Positions 27,385 to 40,203 of a DNA stretch of 64,000 bases are shown in pieces. The notes under the pieces were generated by a model. That model ran no database searches. It saw nothing but the letters and a program-made list of their open reading frames with translations, and was not told the origin of the DNA. The stretch is from the NCBI GenBank assembly GCA_023846275.1, contig JAIUJO010000070.1, positions 1,500,501 through 1,564,500 of the forward strand, written 5' to 3'. The position numbers and the translations under genes were made by a program. Every line of letters begins with the position of its first letter. The first letter of the stretch is position 1. This stretch comes from Vanilla planifolia (lineage: Eukaryota; Streptophyta; Magnoliopsida; Asparagales; Orchidaceae).

Positions 27385-28690
27385 GATTCAATGCATATTT
27401 TTGTACATGTGGGTGCACATGTAAGCTTGTGTTCATGTGCGTGTGTGTGCATGCATGTGTGTGCAAGTGCATGAGTGTGTGTGTGTGTATATGTGTCTTT
27501 GTTTATGCACATGTGTATGTTTATGTGTTCATATCTTTATGTGTATGTGTGTCTACATGTCCATGTGTATGTGTAGGTGTCTATGAGGGTTTATGTGTGT
27601 GTGTGGATGTGTGTACATATGTAGGTTTGTATATATGTGTGTGTTCATGTGCCTTCTTTGTATACATGTTTGTATGTGTGATTGTGTGGCAACATGTGTT
27701 GTGTGCATGGGCATGTATGTGTGTGCACATCTGCATGTTCTTGTGAGTACATGAATTCATGCACATGTGTATGTTTGTGTGTGTGCATGCATGTGTCAAT
27801 GGGTATGCATGCTTCTGTTTGTGTGTGTGTGCTTGCGCATGCAGTGTGCAAGTACATGCATGGGTGTGTATGTGTGCATGTTCGTGTATGCGTGTGTGTG
27901 AGTGTGTGTGGATGTTTTAGCATGTGTGTGCAAATATGTGTGCATGTATTTATCTTTTTGTGTGAGTGCATTCGTACATTTCTTTGTTTATTTATGTATT
28001 TGTGTGCATGTTTGTGTTCATTTAGCTACATATGCATGTTTGGATGCATGTATGTTTGTGCATGTCTGTGTTCATTTAATTGCATATACATGTTTGGATG
28101 CATGTATTTGTGTGTATTTCTTTGTGTTTGGATGCATGTGTGTGTGTGCATGTCTGTGTTCATTTAATTGCATATAAATGTTTACATTTGCTTGCATGTG
28201 CATTTTTGTGATTATGTGTATGTATGTGAATATGTGTGGACTTGTGCATGTATTAATGAGTGTGTGTGTGTGTGTGTGTGATTGTGTTGTGCATACTTGT
28301 TCATGAGAATATGTGTTTGCACATGATTGTATATATGTGTGAGTGTGCATATGTGTGTGTGCACGTGTGCATGTGTGTTTAAATGAATGTGCATGTGTGT
28401 GTGCATTCATGTGCTGACATGGTTGTGTTTGTGCCTCTATATTTTTGTAAATGTGTGCTTATGCATGCGCACGTGTGTGCGAGTGTGGGTGCATATGTGT
28501 GCTTGTAAATTTTTTTGTGGGTGCATATATATGTATATGTGTGTGTGTGTCTTTGTGTGTGCATGTTTTTGTGTGTGAGTGTGTGCATCTTTTTGTGTGT
28601 GATGAGTTTGGACGTGTGTGTACATGTTTGCATGTGTGAGTGTGCGTGCATGTGTATATTTATGATTATGTGTGTGTGTGTGGGTGTATG
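27385..28690 (+). repeat. Shared block 7 in U1 (partner 59,650-60,690)
   Basis: Paired markers are ttcaatgcat at 27,388 (59,656), ctatgagggt at 27,581 (59,830), gttcttgtgagtacatg at 27,738 (59,992), gcatacttgt at 28,291 (60,379), a gtaaatgtgt word near 28,447 (60,518), and tatgattatg at 28,661 (60,657). U1 contains a triplicated segment at 28,015-28,190, which partly explains the drop in offset from 32,254 to 32,088. Confidence 0.9.
28015..28190 (+). repeat. Threefold local duplication in U1
   Basis: The tgttcattta word followed by CTACATAT or TTGCATAT recurs at 28,015, 28,069 and 28,157. The first two copies each continue into a tttggatgcatgtat word. Copy spacings are 54 and 88 bp. The U2 partner region near 60,190-60,290 shows only one recognisable equivalent. 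Confidence 0.88.
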
Positions 28691-28712
28691 TAGGTATGCA
28701 TGTGTGTGTGCA

Positions 28713-28796
28713 GGTGTATGCATGTGTGCTTGTGTGCACATGTTCTTGTGCATGTGATGTGTATGTGGGTGTATGCATGTGTGCTTGTGTGCACAG
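28713..28796 (+). repeat. Local direct repeat spaced 55 bp
   Basis: A 28-base word beginning ggtgtatgcatgtgtgc recurs at 28,713 and 28,768, right at the left edge of the block that U2 lacks. Confidence 0.85.
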
Positions 28797-31700
28797 GTTC
28801 ATGCACTGTGATTGTGTTGGTATTTGTGTGTGCACACGTGCATGTTTGTGTGTGTGTGCATTTGCACATATGTTAGTAGGTGTGTGTGTGTGTGTGTATG
28901 CATATGCTAGTTCACGTGTGTGTGTGTCTTTGCATGCGTGTACTCTGCTTAGGTATGTGTGAGTGTGTGTATACCTGTGTGTGTTCCTATATGTATGTGC
29001 ATGTGTTTGTATGCAGGTGTATGTATTCTTATATGCATTTGCATGTGTGCATGCATGTTTGTACCTATGGGTGCACGAGTCTGGGTGAGTGCATACATCT
29101 ATATGTATTGTTGTACACATGCATGTGTGAACATCTGTCTACATTCATGTGTCTACATGCTTGTGCACACGTGTGTATATGATCTTGAGTGTGTATGTGC
29201 ATGTGCTTGTGTGTGAGTGTGTGGAGGGTTGTGTTTTTTGAGGTATGTGTGTGTGTGTGCATGAGTGCTTGCATACATGTCTACATGTGTGTATATGCAC
29301 ACATATTCATGCATATGAGTGCATAAATGTGTGCAAGCATGCACATGTTTATATATGTAGGAGTGTGCATGTGTGTGTGCACATACATTTTTTTGCACAT
29401 GTGTGGGTGCATGTGTGCCTGTGTGCATGTGCGACTTTGAGTGCATGTGCGTATAAAAGTTTATGTGCACATGTTTGTGCATATGGGTGTGTGGGCATGT
29501 GTGTGTGCATGTTCTTATGCCCATGTGTTTTTTTTTGTGTGAGTGACTATTTGTTCATTTGTATTCATGCACATGTGTGAGCATGCATGTATGTGTGCAT
29601 GTATGTGTGTAGTATGTGTATATTGTATATTTGGGAATGAGTGGTTTTGTGTGTGTGTGTTTGGATTTGCATGTATACATGTGTGGCTATCTATGTGAAT
29701 GCACGTGCATGCGTGTCTTGATATGTGTCTACATTGGCAAGTGTGTGTGTGTGTGTTAGTGTGCATGTTTGTGCATGTTGATCTTTTCTCTACATGTGTG
29801 GTTGTATTTGCACATGCATATGTGTTTGTGTGTGCATGTACATTATCATGTGTATGTGTGTGCCTTTGTCTATGTGCATGTTTGTATGTAGGTATGCATG
29901 TGTGTGCATGTGCACATGTTTGTGTACATGTATATGTGTGTGTATGCATTTATGTGAATGTATGCATGTGTGTGTGCAGGTTGTCCACATGTCCATTTAG
30001 GTATGTGCATGAGTACATGAGTTTGCATGCGCACGCAAATTTGTGTCTGCATATCCATGTGTATGTATGTCTGTTCATGTGTCCTTCTATGTGAGTGTGT
30101 GCACATAAGTGTGTGTGTTCATGTATGCATGTATCTGCATTTGCATGTGTATGTATCTATGCATGTGCTTGATTCTTTACATGTTGGTGATGGTGTGTGT
30201 GTGTGCATGTCCATATTATGTGGGTGTGTGCATGCATGTGTGCAAGTGTTTGTATGTGTATTTGTGCATTTGTACATTTGTGCTTGTGTGAGCACATAAG
30301 CATGTGCGCACGTGTGTATTTGTGTTTGTGCACAAACTATTTGTGTCTGTGCATGTACATGTGTGTGATCAAACATGTGCACTTGTGCATGCATGTGCAT
30401 ATGTATTTGTGTGTGCTTCTGCATGTGTGTTGCATGTGTGTGGGGGGCATTTATGTCAGTGTGTGTATGCATACGTTCAAGATAATGTGTGCGCATGGGT
30501 GTGTTTGTTTATATGCTAGCTTATGTGTGTATTTTTGCATACTTGTGCAAATGCATGTACATGTGTGTCTATGCATGTGGGTGTTTATGTACATGCATGT
30601 TTGTTTGTATGCTTATAAGTGTGTTTATGTGTGTGTGCTTGTGTGGATATTTTTTTGTGCATGTGCATGTGTGTTTGCATTTATTCATTTGTGTGTGTTT
30701 GTGTATGCATTTGTGTATGTGTGGGTGTGTTATCCTGTATATGTGCAAGCATGTGCATGTATGCTTGCATGTATGTGTGCACATATTTAAGTGTGTGCAT
30801 GGATGCAAGTGTGTGCACGTATAAGCATGTGTATCGATTGGCTCGTGTGTATGTGTGTGTGTATGTGAGTCTATTTATGTATGCATGTATGTGTGTGCTT
30901 GTGTGCTTTTGTAGTTGTTTGCATATGTGCTTGTATTTGTCTTTGCATATTTGTGCATGCATATGCCTATTTGTGGGTATGCATGTTTGAGTAAGTGAGT
31001 GTGTGTATGTGTGCATGTGCTTGTTTGTGTGTGTGTGTGTATGTGTGTATGCTTCTGTATTTGTTTGTGTGCATGTGTGCACATGTGTTAGTGTATGTGT
31101 TCGTGAATAAGTGTGCTTTTTTGAGTATTTATGCATCTTTGTGTGCATGCATGTACATCTATGTGTGCATGTGTGAGTATATGTGTATGCATGCAAGTGT
31201 GTTTGCATATTTGTATTCCTATTTGTTGTTGTATGTGTGTGTGCTTGGGCGTGTGCATCTATGTGTGTATGTGTGGGGATGCATGTGTTAATTTGGCTGC
31301 AAATATGCATGTAAGGAGGAGTGTCGAACATGTTTGTGCATGTGCATGTGTGAGTATTTATGCCTCTATGCATTTATTTGCACGTTTATGTGTGTGTCTT
31401 TGTGTGTGTGCATGATTTTATATTTCATGTGGGTGTGTGTTCATGCATGCAAATGGGCTTATGCACACACATGAGTGTGTGTGTTTATGTGTATGTACAT
31501 GTGTGTGTGTTTGTGTGTCTATGTGTGTGCATGTTTTCTTGTGTATGTCTGTGCAAGCATCTATGTATGTATGTGCCTGTATATTTTTGTGTGTACATAT
31601 ATGAGAGTTTGTATGTGTGTGCGCATGCATTTTGAGGTTGTATGTACATGTGTATTTATGCAAATGTGTATTTGTGTGTGCATGCATTTACTTGTGTGCA

Positions 31701-32984
31701 TATATGTACCTGTGTGTGCATCGTGACCATGATGATGGGTGTGTGAGCATGTGCATGTGCATTTGTATATGTTTGTGTGTGCAATGTGTTTGTGAGCATG
31801 AGTGTATGTGCATGTGGGTGTGGGTGTGTGTATACTTATGTTTTTATGTGTTCTTGTGTGTGTGTGTGGATGCATGTGTGTGTGAAATCGTGCGTATGTG
31901 CATGTGTGCATATTCAGGCATGCAAATGCATGTGCATGAGTGGGTGTGACTATGTGCAAGTATGTATGCATGCATGTTCATGCATGTGTGTGCACGTATT
32001 TGTGTGTGTGTGTGTGGACATGTGCATGTTTTCTTACGTGTGTGTGCTATGTGTGCTTATGTGCATGTGTGTGAGGGTATGCAAGAGCAGGGTGTAGGTG
32101 TACATGTGAATAGGTGCATGCCTATATGGCATGCATCTATATGCATTTGTGTGTCTATGTGTTAGGTAATGCACATGTAGATGCATGCTTGTGTATAATT
32201 GTGCCTAAGTTCGTGTGTAGGTGCATGTGTCTTAGTATAGGTGTGTGAGCATATGCATGTGTGTGTGTGTGTGTCTAAATGCAAGTATGTGCATGGGCAT
32301 GCATGTGAGTGTGTGTGCATGAGCTTGTTTGCATGTGGATGTGCATGCTTATGCATGTGCATGTCTATGCATGTGTGTGTTTATGTGTGCATGTGTGTAC
32401 TTGTGTGTGTATTTGTATGCATACATAAGTGCATGGGTGTGTGTATGCACATTTGTGGGCATGTCAGTGTATGTGTGTGTGCATGAGCGTGTGTTTGGGT
32501 GTGCATATGTGGGTGTGTACATGCATGTGTATGTGTGTGCACATATGTGTATGTGTGCATATGTCGGTTTGTGCATATATGTGTGTGAGAGCATTTATTC
32601 TTACACATGTGTGCATGCTTGTGATTATGTTTGGGTGTTGTTTGTGCATGTGGGTGTGAGTGTACATGTTTTAGTGACCATGCTTATGTGTGTATGCGTG
32701 TGTGGGTGTATAGGTTTGTGCATATGTGCATGTGTTCTTGTACATGTGTATAAGTATGTGTGTGTGCATGTGCATCTACATGTGTGACTGTGTGTGTTAG
32801 TACGTGTATACATATGTGTGTTTATGCATTCGTGTGCATGTGTTTTTATTTACGAGTGTTTCGAAGTGCACATGTGCGTTTGCTTGTGTTTTTGTATGTG
32901 TGCATGCACGTATGTGCTTATGCATGTTCATATGTGTGTGTGTATGTGCATGCATATGTGCATGCATGTGGTGTCTATATGTGT

Positions 32985-33025
32985 GTTTCTAAAAAAGTGA
33001 TGTGCCCCACGAGTGCAAACGTGCG
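32985..33025 (+). other. Non-TG island (A6, CCCC)
   Basis: This is the least array-like stretch of the window: A6 at 32,991-32,996, then gtgatgtgccccacgagtgc. It is too short to class and resembles no element I know. It may be a remnant of non-repeat DNA or chance decay. Confidence 0.7.
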
Positions 33026-33315
33026 TGTGTGTTTGTATGTGTGAGGGGGTGCACATGTGCATGTCTAAATGCATGTGTTGTGCATGTGCTTATGTGTATA
33101 TGCTTTTTTGGTGTTAGTTTGTGCATGCACACGTGCATTCATGTGTGTTTGTTCTGCATGTGTGTATGTGCGTGCTTGTGTGTGTATGTATGTGTGTGCA
33201 TGTGTGTATTTGTGCATAACTGTGTATGCATCTATGGTTATTGGTGTGTGTGTGTGCATGCAAGTGTGTGCATAGGCATGTGTTTGTGTACCAGTGTTTG
33301 AATGTACATGTGTGT

Positions 33316-33317
<2 letters not shown>

Positions 33318-33370
<53 letters not shown>
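33318..33370 (+). repeat. (AT)15(GT)n compound microsatellite
   Basis: This is a perfect run of 15 AT dinucleotides (33,318-33,347) continued without a break by GT dinucleotides to 33,370. It is the only long AT run and the longest perfect two-step dinucleotide tract I saw. It lies about 0.1 kb inside the right edge of the block that U2 lacks. AT runs of this kind can extrude hairpins and are known to promote breakage in other systems. Confidence 0.97.
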
Positions 33371-33479
33371 CATGTATTCATGCGTGTGTGTGGATGTGCA
33401 TATTCATGCATATGTGTTTGTGGGCATGTGTGCATGTCAATAGGCTTGTGCTTGTGCACATGCATGTGCATGTTTGTGT

Positions 33480-34740
33480 GTGTATATTTGTGAGTACATC
33501 GATGCATATTTTTGCTTGTGTGTTCCTACAAATTTGTGCTTGCACACGTACAAGAATGTGTGTATGCATGTGTGTGTGTTGACATGTGTAAGTGCGTGCA
33601 TGTGACATGTGTTTGTGTTATATGTGCATTTGTGTGTGTTCATGACTTTGTGCAAGTGTTCTTTTTTGTATGTGTTTTTGTAGCAAGTGTGTGAATGTGC
33701 GTGTGTGTGCATGTGTGTATGTGTGTGCATGTATGTGTGTGTGTGTGTATGTTTGTCCATGCATAGGTGTGTGGTTGTACATAGGTGCTTGTATGTATTT
33801 GTGTGCACGTAGGTGTGTGCATGTTTGGTTGTGGATGTGTTATGGGCATGTATTTGTGTGTCTGTGAATTCATGTGTTTTGTGCTTGTGTGTGCATAGAT
33901 GTGTGTTTATATGAGTTTATGAATACATGTGCGCATGTGTGCATTTGGGTGTGCACATTTGTTTGTGTATATGTGTGCATACATGTCCAACTTTGTGTGC
34001 ATATATGCATGTGTTTGTGCATGTGTGTGCATGTTTGTGCATGTGCATGCATGTGTGTTTGTGCTTGTGTGTACATGTGCATGTGTGTATGTATATGTGG
34101 ATGTGTGTGCATTTATGTGTGTAGTTATGCATGTGTGTGTGCATGTATTTTTAAGTTTGTGTTTGCATGCATGTGTGTGTGTTTATGAGTTTGTACATGT
34201 GTAAATGTGCATGTGTGTGTGCAGTCGTCTTTTTGTGTGCATGTGTGTGTGTGTGCATGCACATATGTGTGTGTACTTATTTTTGTGGGTGTGTGTATGT
34301 GCACACATGCTTGTGCTTATTTATGTGTTCGTGGGTCTATGTATATGTGCTTCACAATGCATGTGTGTGTGCATGCATGTGTATTTGTATACATGTCTGT
34401 GTGTATGTGCTTGAGCTTGTGTTTGCATATTTTTGATCTCGTGTTATCATGTGCTTGTATGATTGCACCAATGCATGTGCTTATTAATATCTATATGTGT
34501 ATGTGTGTGTACATGTGGATGCATGGGTTCATATGTCTGTGTGTGTGAATGTGCATATTTATTTGTGCGTGCATGCATGTGCATGTGTATGTGTGTTCAA
34601 GTGATGAACTTATGCAAGCATGCATGTGGGAGTATGTTTATGTGTGTGTAGGTGGATGTGTGTGCTCGTGTGCATGTGTGAAAGCTTGCATTTTCATGTG
34701 TGTGTATGCCCAAAAGTGTGTGCACATGCATGTACATGTG
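33480..34740 (+). repeat. Shared block 8 in U1 (partner 60,785-62,060)
   Basis: Paired markers are a gagtacatc word at 33,492 (60,796), tttgtagca at 33,677 (60,978), gagtttatgaat at 33,913 (61,214), tgtatatgtgcttcac at 34,340 (61,644), ttattaatat at 34,481 (61,799), and gcttgcattt at 34,684 (62,002). Offsets are 27,301-27,318, which makes this a very regular block. Confidence 0.92.
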
Positions 34741-35170
34741 TGCATGTGCGTGTGTGTATGTGTGTTTTTATTTGTGTAAGCATGTGAATGTGTAAGTGTG
34801 TGTTTGTGTGTTTTGTGTGCATGTGTGTATGTATGTTGGGTGTTCACATGTGCATGTGCATGTGTGCATGAACATGCATGCATTTGTGTGTGTGCATGTA
34901 TATATGTGTATGTGCATGTGTCTGCATGTGTGCATGTGTTCATGTGTTCACATGAGTGTGTGTGCATGTGTGTTCTTATGCATGCATATGACGTGATTGT
35001 GTGCATGTGTGTGTGTTTGTGCATGCATGTATGTGCATATGGGTACAAATGATTGTGCATGTACTTACATGTTCATGTGTATATGTGTGCATGTTTTTTT
35101 GTGTGTATAAGTATCTATGTATTTTATCAAAGTGAGCATGTATGTTTGTATGCATGTCTATGTTTACATG
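34740..35170 (+). repeat. U1 excess of about 0.4 kb
   Basis: The offset falls from 27,318 at 34,684 to about 26,897 near 35,222, so U1 holds about 420 bp more than U2 in this interval. It is ordinary TG-rich array. Confidence 0.65.
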
Positions 35171-35199
35171 TGTGCATGTGTGTGTGGTTGTATTTGTCT

Positions 35200-37065
35200 G
35201 TGTTTCTATAGGCATGTTTTTGTGCATGAATATTTTTATGCATGTGTATATTTATGTGTTTGTGTGTGTGCATGGGTGCATACATGTGTCCCTATATACA
35301 TATATGTGTGTGCATGCATGCATGCATTTATGTGTGTGGGGGTGTGTGTCGATGCATGTGTGTGTACGTGTTTGTGTGTAAGTGTGTGTGCATGTGTGAG
35401 TCTGTGTGTTCATGTGTGTGCATGCTTGCAAGTGTCTGTGCTTGTTTTTTTGTGCTTGGTAGTAAGTGTATGTGTGTTGGGATGTGTGTGTATGTGTGCA
35501 TGTATATGTGTGCCCTTGTGTATGCATATATGTATGTGTACTTGTTTATATATGCTTTGTGCATATTGGTGTGCACACTTGTGTATGCATTTGTGTGCAT
35601 GTATTAGTGTTTGTGTTTTTGTCATTGTATGTGTGTGTCAGCATTTGTTTCTTTGTGCATATGCGTATGTATTAATCTATGTGTATGTATTGGTGGATGT
35701 GTACATGCATGTGTGTGTGTGTACATGTTTTTGCATGCCTTCGTATGCATGAGTGTGTACATATATGTGGATTTCTATGTGTGTGCTTTTTTGAAGTGTA
35801 CTTGCATGGGTTTGTGTATGTGTGTGTGCATATGTTTATGAGTATATGCATGTGTGTGTGTATGCAAGTTTGTGTGGATTTATGTGCATTGATGTGTGTG
35901 TGTGTTTGTGTCTTTGTGCATGCCCAATTGTGTGTTTGTGCTGTAGTGAATGCACAAACATGCATGCACGTGTGGGTATTAGTGTGTGTAGGTGTGTGTG
36001 TGAATAATTACATGTGTGTCTACATAAGGGCATATGTGTGTGTGAATATGTGTCCATATGTTTGTGTGCATGAATGTGATTGTGCATATATATGCCTATG
36101 TGTGCATAGATGTGTGTGTGAATGAGTGTTTGTGCATGTGACTATGTGTGTTTTTGTGTGTGTGTGCCCATGTGTGCATGTGCATGTGTGTGTGTGTATA
36201 TGTGTTTGCTAGTGTATACGCATGTGTGTACACTAACATGTTTTTTCTTTGCATATGTTTGTGCATATGTGTATGTGAGTGTGTGCGTATGTGTGCATGT
36301 GTGTATATGTGTTGTATCCATGTGAGTATATGAGTTTATGTGCACATCAAAATGTGTGTGTATGTGTGCTTGTTTGTATGTATAAGTGCATGTGCGTGTG
36401 CTTGTGCATGTCTGTGTGTATGTGGATGTTTGTTTATGTGTGCATATGCACTTTAGTGAAAGTGTGTGTGTTTGTGTCTTTATGTGTGTAAGTGCATGTG
36501 TGAACGTGGATGTGTTCATGTGTGCATCTAGCACTATGTGTGCGTAGCTACGTGTGTGCATGTGTGTGTGTGCGTAGGCATGTGATTGTGCACTTCTGTG
36601 TGTGTGTGTGTGTGTTCATATGCATGCATTTGTGTTGGTGTGTTTTAGTGTGTTTGCACATTTGTGTATTCGTATTTGTCCATGTGTGTGTAAGTGTTTG
36701 TGCATGTGCATGTGCATATTGGTGTGGGTGTGTTGTGTGTGTGCATGCATGTGTAACTGTACATTTGTGCTTTGTCATGCATGCTTGCAAGCATGCTTGT
36801 GCGAGTGTGTGTGTGCATGTGCATTTGTTCAAGCATGCATTTGCACTTGTGTGTGTGCATATAGGTGTGCATGCATGTGTGTATGCATGTGAGTGTACTT
36901 ATGTGTATATTTGTGTGCATATTTACATATACATGTACATATCTATATTTGTGTTTGCATGGCATGAGCATGTATGGGTGTGTGCACATGTATGCATATG
37001 CATACATGTGTGTGTGTGTATGTTTATGTGCATGTGCAAGCATGTGCATGTGCGTGTGCATGTGC
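35200..37065 (+). repeat. Shared block 9 in U1 (partner 62,095-64,000)
   Basis: Paired markers are gtgcatgaat at 35,222 (62,119), cttgtttttttgtgcttg at 35,441 (62,331), ttttgtcatt at 35,617 (62,504), gaatgca at 35,948 (62,825), gcatctag at 36,524 (63,411), the palindrome at 36,779 (63,659), and gggtgtgtgcacatgt at 36,975 (about 63,910). Offsets are 26,877-26,935. Homology runs to the last base of the window. Confidence 0.92.
36779..36796. other. Perfect 18-bp palindrome, U1 copy
   Basis: gcatgcttgcaagcatgc equals its own reverse complement. It is kept in U2. A half-similar word (catgcatatccttgcatg) sits at the expected U0 position near 9,313. Confidence 0.95.
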
Positions 37066-38838
37066 ATGTGTGTTTGCATTTGGGTTTGTGTGCATGTGTT
37101 CATGTGCCTATGCATGTGTTTTTTTGTGTTTGCATGTGTGCATGTGTGGGCTTAAGCATACATGTGTGTGTTTGTGTGCATACGCATACTTGGGTGTGCG
37201 CATGTGGGTGCATTTTAACGTGTGTGCCTATGTGTGTGTTTGCATTTGCATGTGCATATGTGTGCATGAATATCCATATGTGTGTGTGTGTATGTGTTTT
37301 ATGTGTGTATACATGCACGTGTCTTTGTGTGTGTATGTGTGAGTGCATGTGTGAACATGTGTGTTGTTGTGTGTGTGGGTGATTGTGCTTACATGCATTT
37401 AAGCATGTGTGTATACATGTGTATGGGAGTTAATGCTTGAATGTGTGCATGTGTTCATGCAAAAGTGCATGTGTGGGTGTGGGTTTGGGCATTTGTGTGG
37501 GCGTGTGTGTCTGCATTTGTGTATATGTATGATTTAGTGTGTGAGTGTGTGTTTATGTGCATGTGCATCTGATGTAAAAGTGTATGTGAGTGTGCATGTT
37601 TGCATCCTTGCATGTGTATGTGTCTGTGCATTCAAACTTTTGTGTGCAACACACTCATGTGTGTACATGCGAGCATGTGTGTGTGCCTTTGTGTGTGCCT
37701 GTGAGTGTATGTATTATATGTGCTTTAGGTGAGTGCATGCATGGGTGTGGGTTTGGATATTTTTTTCTATTTGTGTGCATTTGTGTTTGTGTTAGTGTGT
37801 TTGTGCATGTGTGTATGTGGGTTTGTTTATGTTTTGTGAGTGCATCTATGTGGCCAAGTATGAGTTTGTGTTAATGTGCATGTGTGCATTTGTACATGTG
37901 CATATGCTTGGGTGTGCTTACATTTGTGTGCTATGCACTCATGTGTGAGTGATAGCTTATGTGTGTCATTACATGTGCATGTGTGTCCATGTGTATGCAT
38001 GTGTGTATATGCATGCACAATTTGCACATTTTCATGTGTTGTGCACACATGTGGTGCAAGTGTGTGTGGTTGTATGCATGTGTCTATGCATGCGTGTGCT
38101 TGTAGAAGTGTGTAAATGTGTCTCTATGTGAGAGCACTTGTCAGTGTGTGTGCTTGTGCACATGTCAGTGTGTGCATATGTATTCCTTTATATGTGTGTA
38201 TCTGTTGGTATATATCTGTGCATGTGTGTGCATATGTGTATCTAGTTGTGTGTGTACATTTATACATGTGGGTCTACATGTTTGTGCTTGTGTGGATGCA
38301 TGTGTATATGTGTGTGTGTGTGTGGGTTTGTGTGTGCATGTGCATCCATGCATGTGTGTGTGTGTGCATGTGTATGTTCGTGTCTATGTTTGCATAAAAA
38401 TTCACACATGTATGTGTGTTTGCGAGCTTGTATGTTTATATATGAGTTGATGGGTGTAGCTTTTCTTGTGTGTGCATGCATGCATGTGTGTGTGTAAGTG
38501 CATGTGTGTTTGTGTGTTCATGTGTATATGTTTATGAGTGTGTCTACTAATGTATGTGTGTGTGTGTGTATGTATCCATGTGCATGTGGACATGCATATG
38601 TGCACATGTGTATGCATGTGTGTGGTTGTGTGTAGGTGTTTGTGTGCATGTTTGTATGCTTGTGTGCATTTTTGTAAGCATACGTGTGTGCAAATATGCA
38701 TATATTTACATGTGTTCATGCTCCTAAATGTGTTGGAATATGAGTGTGTGCATGTGCATGTGTGACTTTGTGTGCACATGAGTGCTTATGTGTGTTTGTG
38801 GTTGCATGTGTATGTTCTTGTGAGTATGCTTGTGCATA

Positions 38839-38849
38839 TTTTTTTTTTT
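38839..38849 (+). repeat. 11-base T run
   Basis: An uninterrupted T run is followed by CCGTATATGGGC. It is one of the longest homopolymers here. On the - strand it is an A run, but nothing upstream of it looks like a retroposed element. Confidence 0.9.
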
Positions 38850-40187
38850 CCGTATATGGGCATGCAAATGCATGTGTGCGTATTCATTCATGTCTTCGTG
38901 GGTGAGTGTGTGTGTGTGCATGGGCGTTAATATGTGTGCTAGTGTGTGTATGCTTTTGTATGTTTATGCTTCTTTGTGTGTATTGGTGTGCATGGCATTT
39001 TTGCATGTTTGCATTTGCATGTACACGTATTTATGCATGTTTTTGTTCGTGTTTGTGGTTGCAAGTATGTGTGGTTCTATGTGCATATATGTGTTTGTGT
39101 GTGCCTATGGTGTGTGTGTGTGTACATGTGTGCATGCATGTCTGTGTGTTTGAGTGTGTGGATATGTGCATCTATGCATCTGTGTGCATGTATGCTTACT
39201 ATATACATGTGCGAATATGTGTGCGTGTGCATGCGTGCTCATGTGCTTGTGTGGATAGGTGTTTGTGCTTATGTGTGTGAGTTTGTGTGCATATGAATGT
39301 GTGTGTGCGTGTATGCATGTGTGCTTTTGTGCGTGTGTGCGTGTAGGTGTGTGTGTATGCATGAATGTGTGTTTATATGTCAGCATGTATATGTGTGTGT
39401 GTGCTTGTATGGGAGTGTGTATGTATAGATGCATGTGTGTGTGAATGTGTGTGTGTGTGTGAATATGTGCATGCATGTGTGTGAGTGTATATGCTATGTA
39501 TGGTTGTGCATCTATGTATGTGTCTTCTTGTGTATATGTGTGTTCATATATGTGTGTGTTCATACATGTGTGTGCATGAGTGTGCATTAATATTTATGTT
39601 CATGTGTGTGTGTGTATGTGCATGTCCGTGTATGTGTGTGCCTATGCGTGTGTAAATGAGTGTGCCTTTGCATGTGTATGTGTGTATGCATATGCATGTG
39701 TATGATGATACGCTCATGTATGCATGTGCATGTGTTTTCATTGGAGCACTTGTGCATGCACATGTGCATTTGTGTGTACGTGTTCATGTGTATGCTTGTA
39801 GGCATTTGTGTAAGTGTGTGCACATGTGTCCATTTATACATATGCATGTGGGTGTGCTTATATGTGTATGTGTGTGTGCGTCATTGTCCATGTGCATATG
39901 TGCATGAGTGTATGTGTGTGCAAACATGCATGTGTGTGTATGTGAATGCTTATGCATGAGTGCATGAGTGTATGTATCTGTATTTTCATGTGTGTGATTG
40001 TGTTTGTGTGTGCATGTGTGTGTGCATGCGTGGGCATGTGTGTGAGTTTGTGTGTGTGTATATATATGCGTATGCATTTGTGACGTGTATTTGCACATGT
40101 ACATGAATGCATGTGTGCATGTGTGTGTGTGTGTGAGTCAATATTCATGTTGTAGCTATGTGTGTTAGCATGCTTATGTGTGTGCAT

Positions 40188-40203
40188 GGGGAGGGGAGAG
40201 TGA
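40188..40203 (+). other. Purine-rich tract
   Basis: ggggaggggagagtga interrupts the alternating pattern. G runs of four or more are rare in the window; the other clear ones are G6 at 30,442-30,447 and at 51,011-51,016. Confidence 0.85.

Larger units (their letters stand above)
28690..33480 (+). repeat. Block of about 4.8 kb in U1 missing from U2
   Basis: The offset falls from 31,996 at 28,661/60,657 to 27,304 at 33,492/60,796. About 4.8 kb of U1 has thus shrunk to about 0.1 kb in U2. The block is TG-rich array and contains the only long AT microsatellite (33,318-33,347) and the least TG-like island of the window (32,985-33,025, with A6 and CCCC). U0 markers at 2,962 and 5,061 pair with 30,448 and 32,550 inside this block at the background offset. 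If those weak matches hold, the block is ancestral and U2 lost it. No gene or transposon is visible. Confidence 0.8.

Noticed and set aside
33318..33347. AT run as a TATA-type promoter or origin
   Set aside because: It is a plain AT microsatellite with no other promoter or origin signal around it.
28690..33480. U1-only block and U2-only block (46,770-51,775) as the same segment moved to a new place
   Set aside because: They have similar length, but no shared marker words were found by eye. A direct alignment would settle it.
36510..37382. Longest + strand open frame (290 codons, Cys/Val/Met-rich), and similar frames at 62,020-62,868 (282) and 783-1,547 (254)
   Set aside because: They follow from TG/CAT composition, which rarely spells stop codons. 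Overlapping long frames exist in several phases at once. There is no domain, no intron signal and no stable frame: U1 and U2 differ by indels not divisible by three. For example, the frame used in U2 around 62,331 is not the one open at 35,441.
38839..38849. T run as the reversed poly(A) tail of a retroposed element
   Set aside because: There is no SINE or LINE body, no promoter boxes and no target-site duplication beside it. The flanks are ordinary array.
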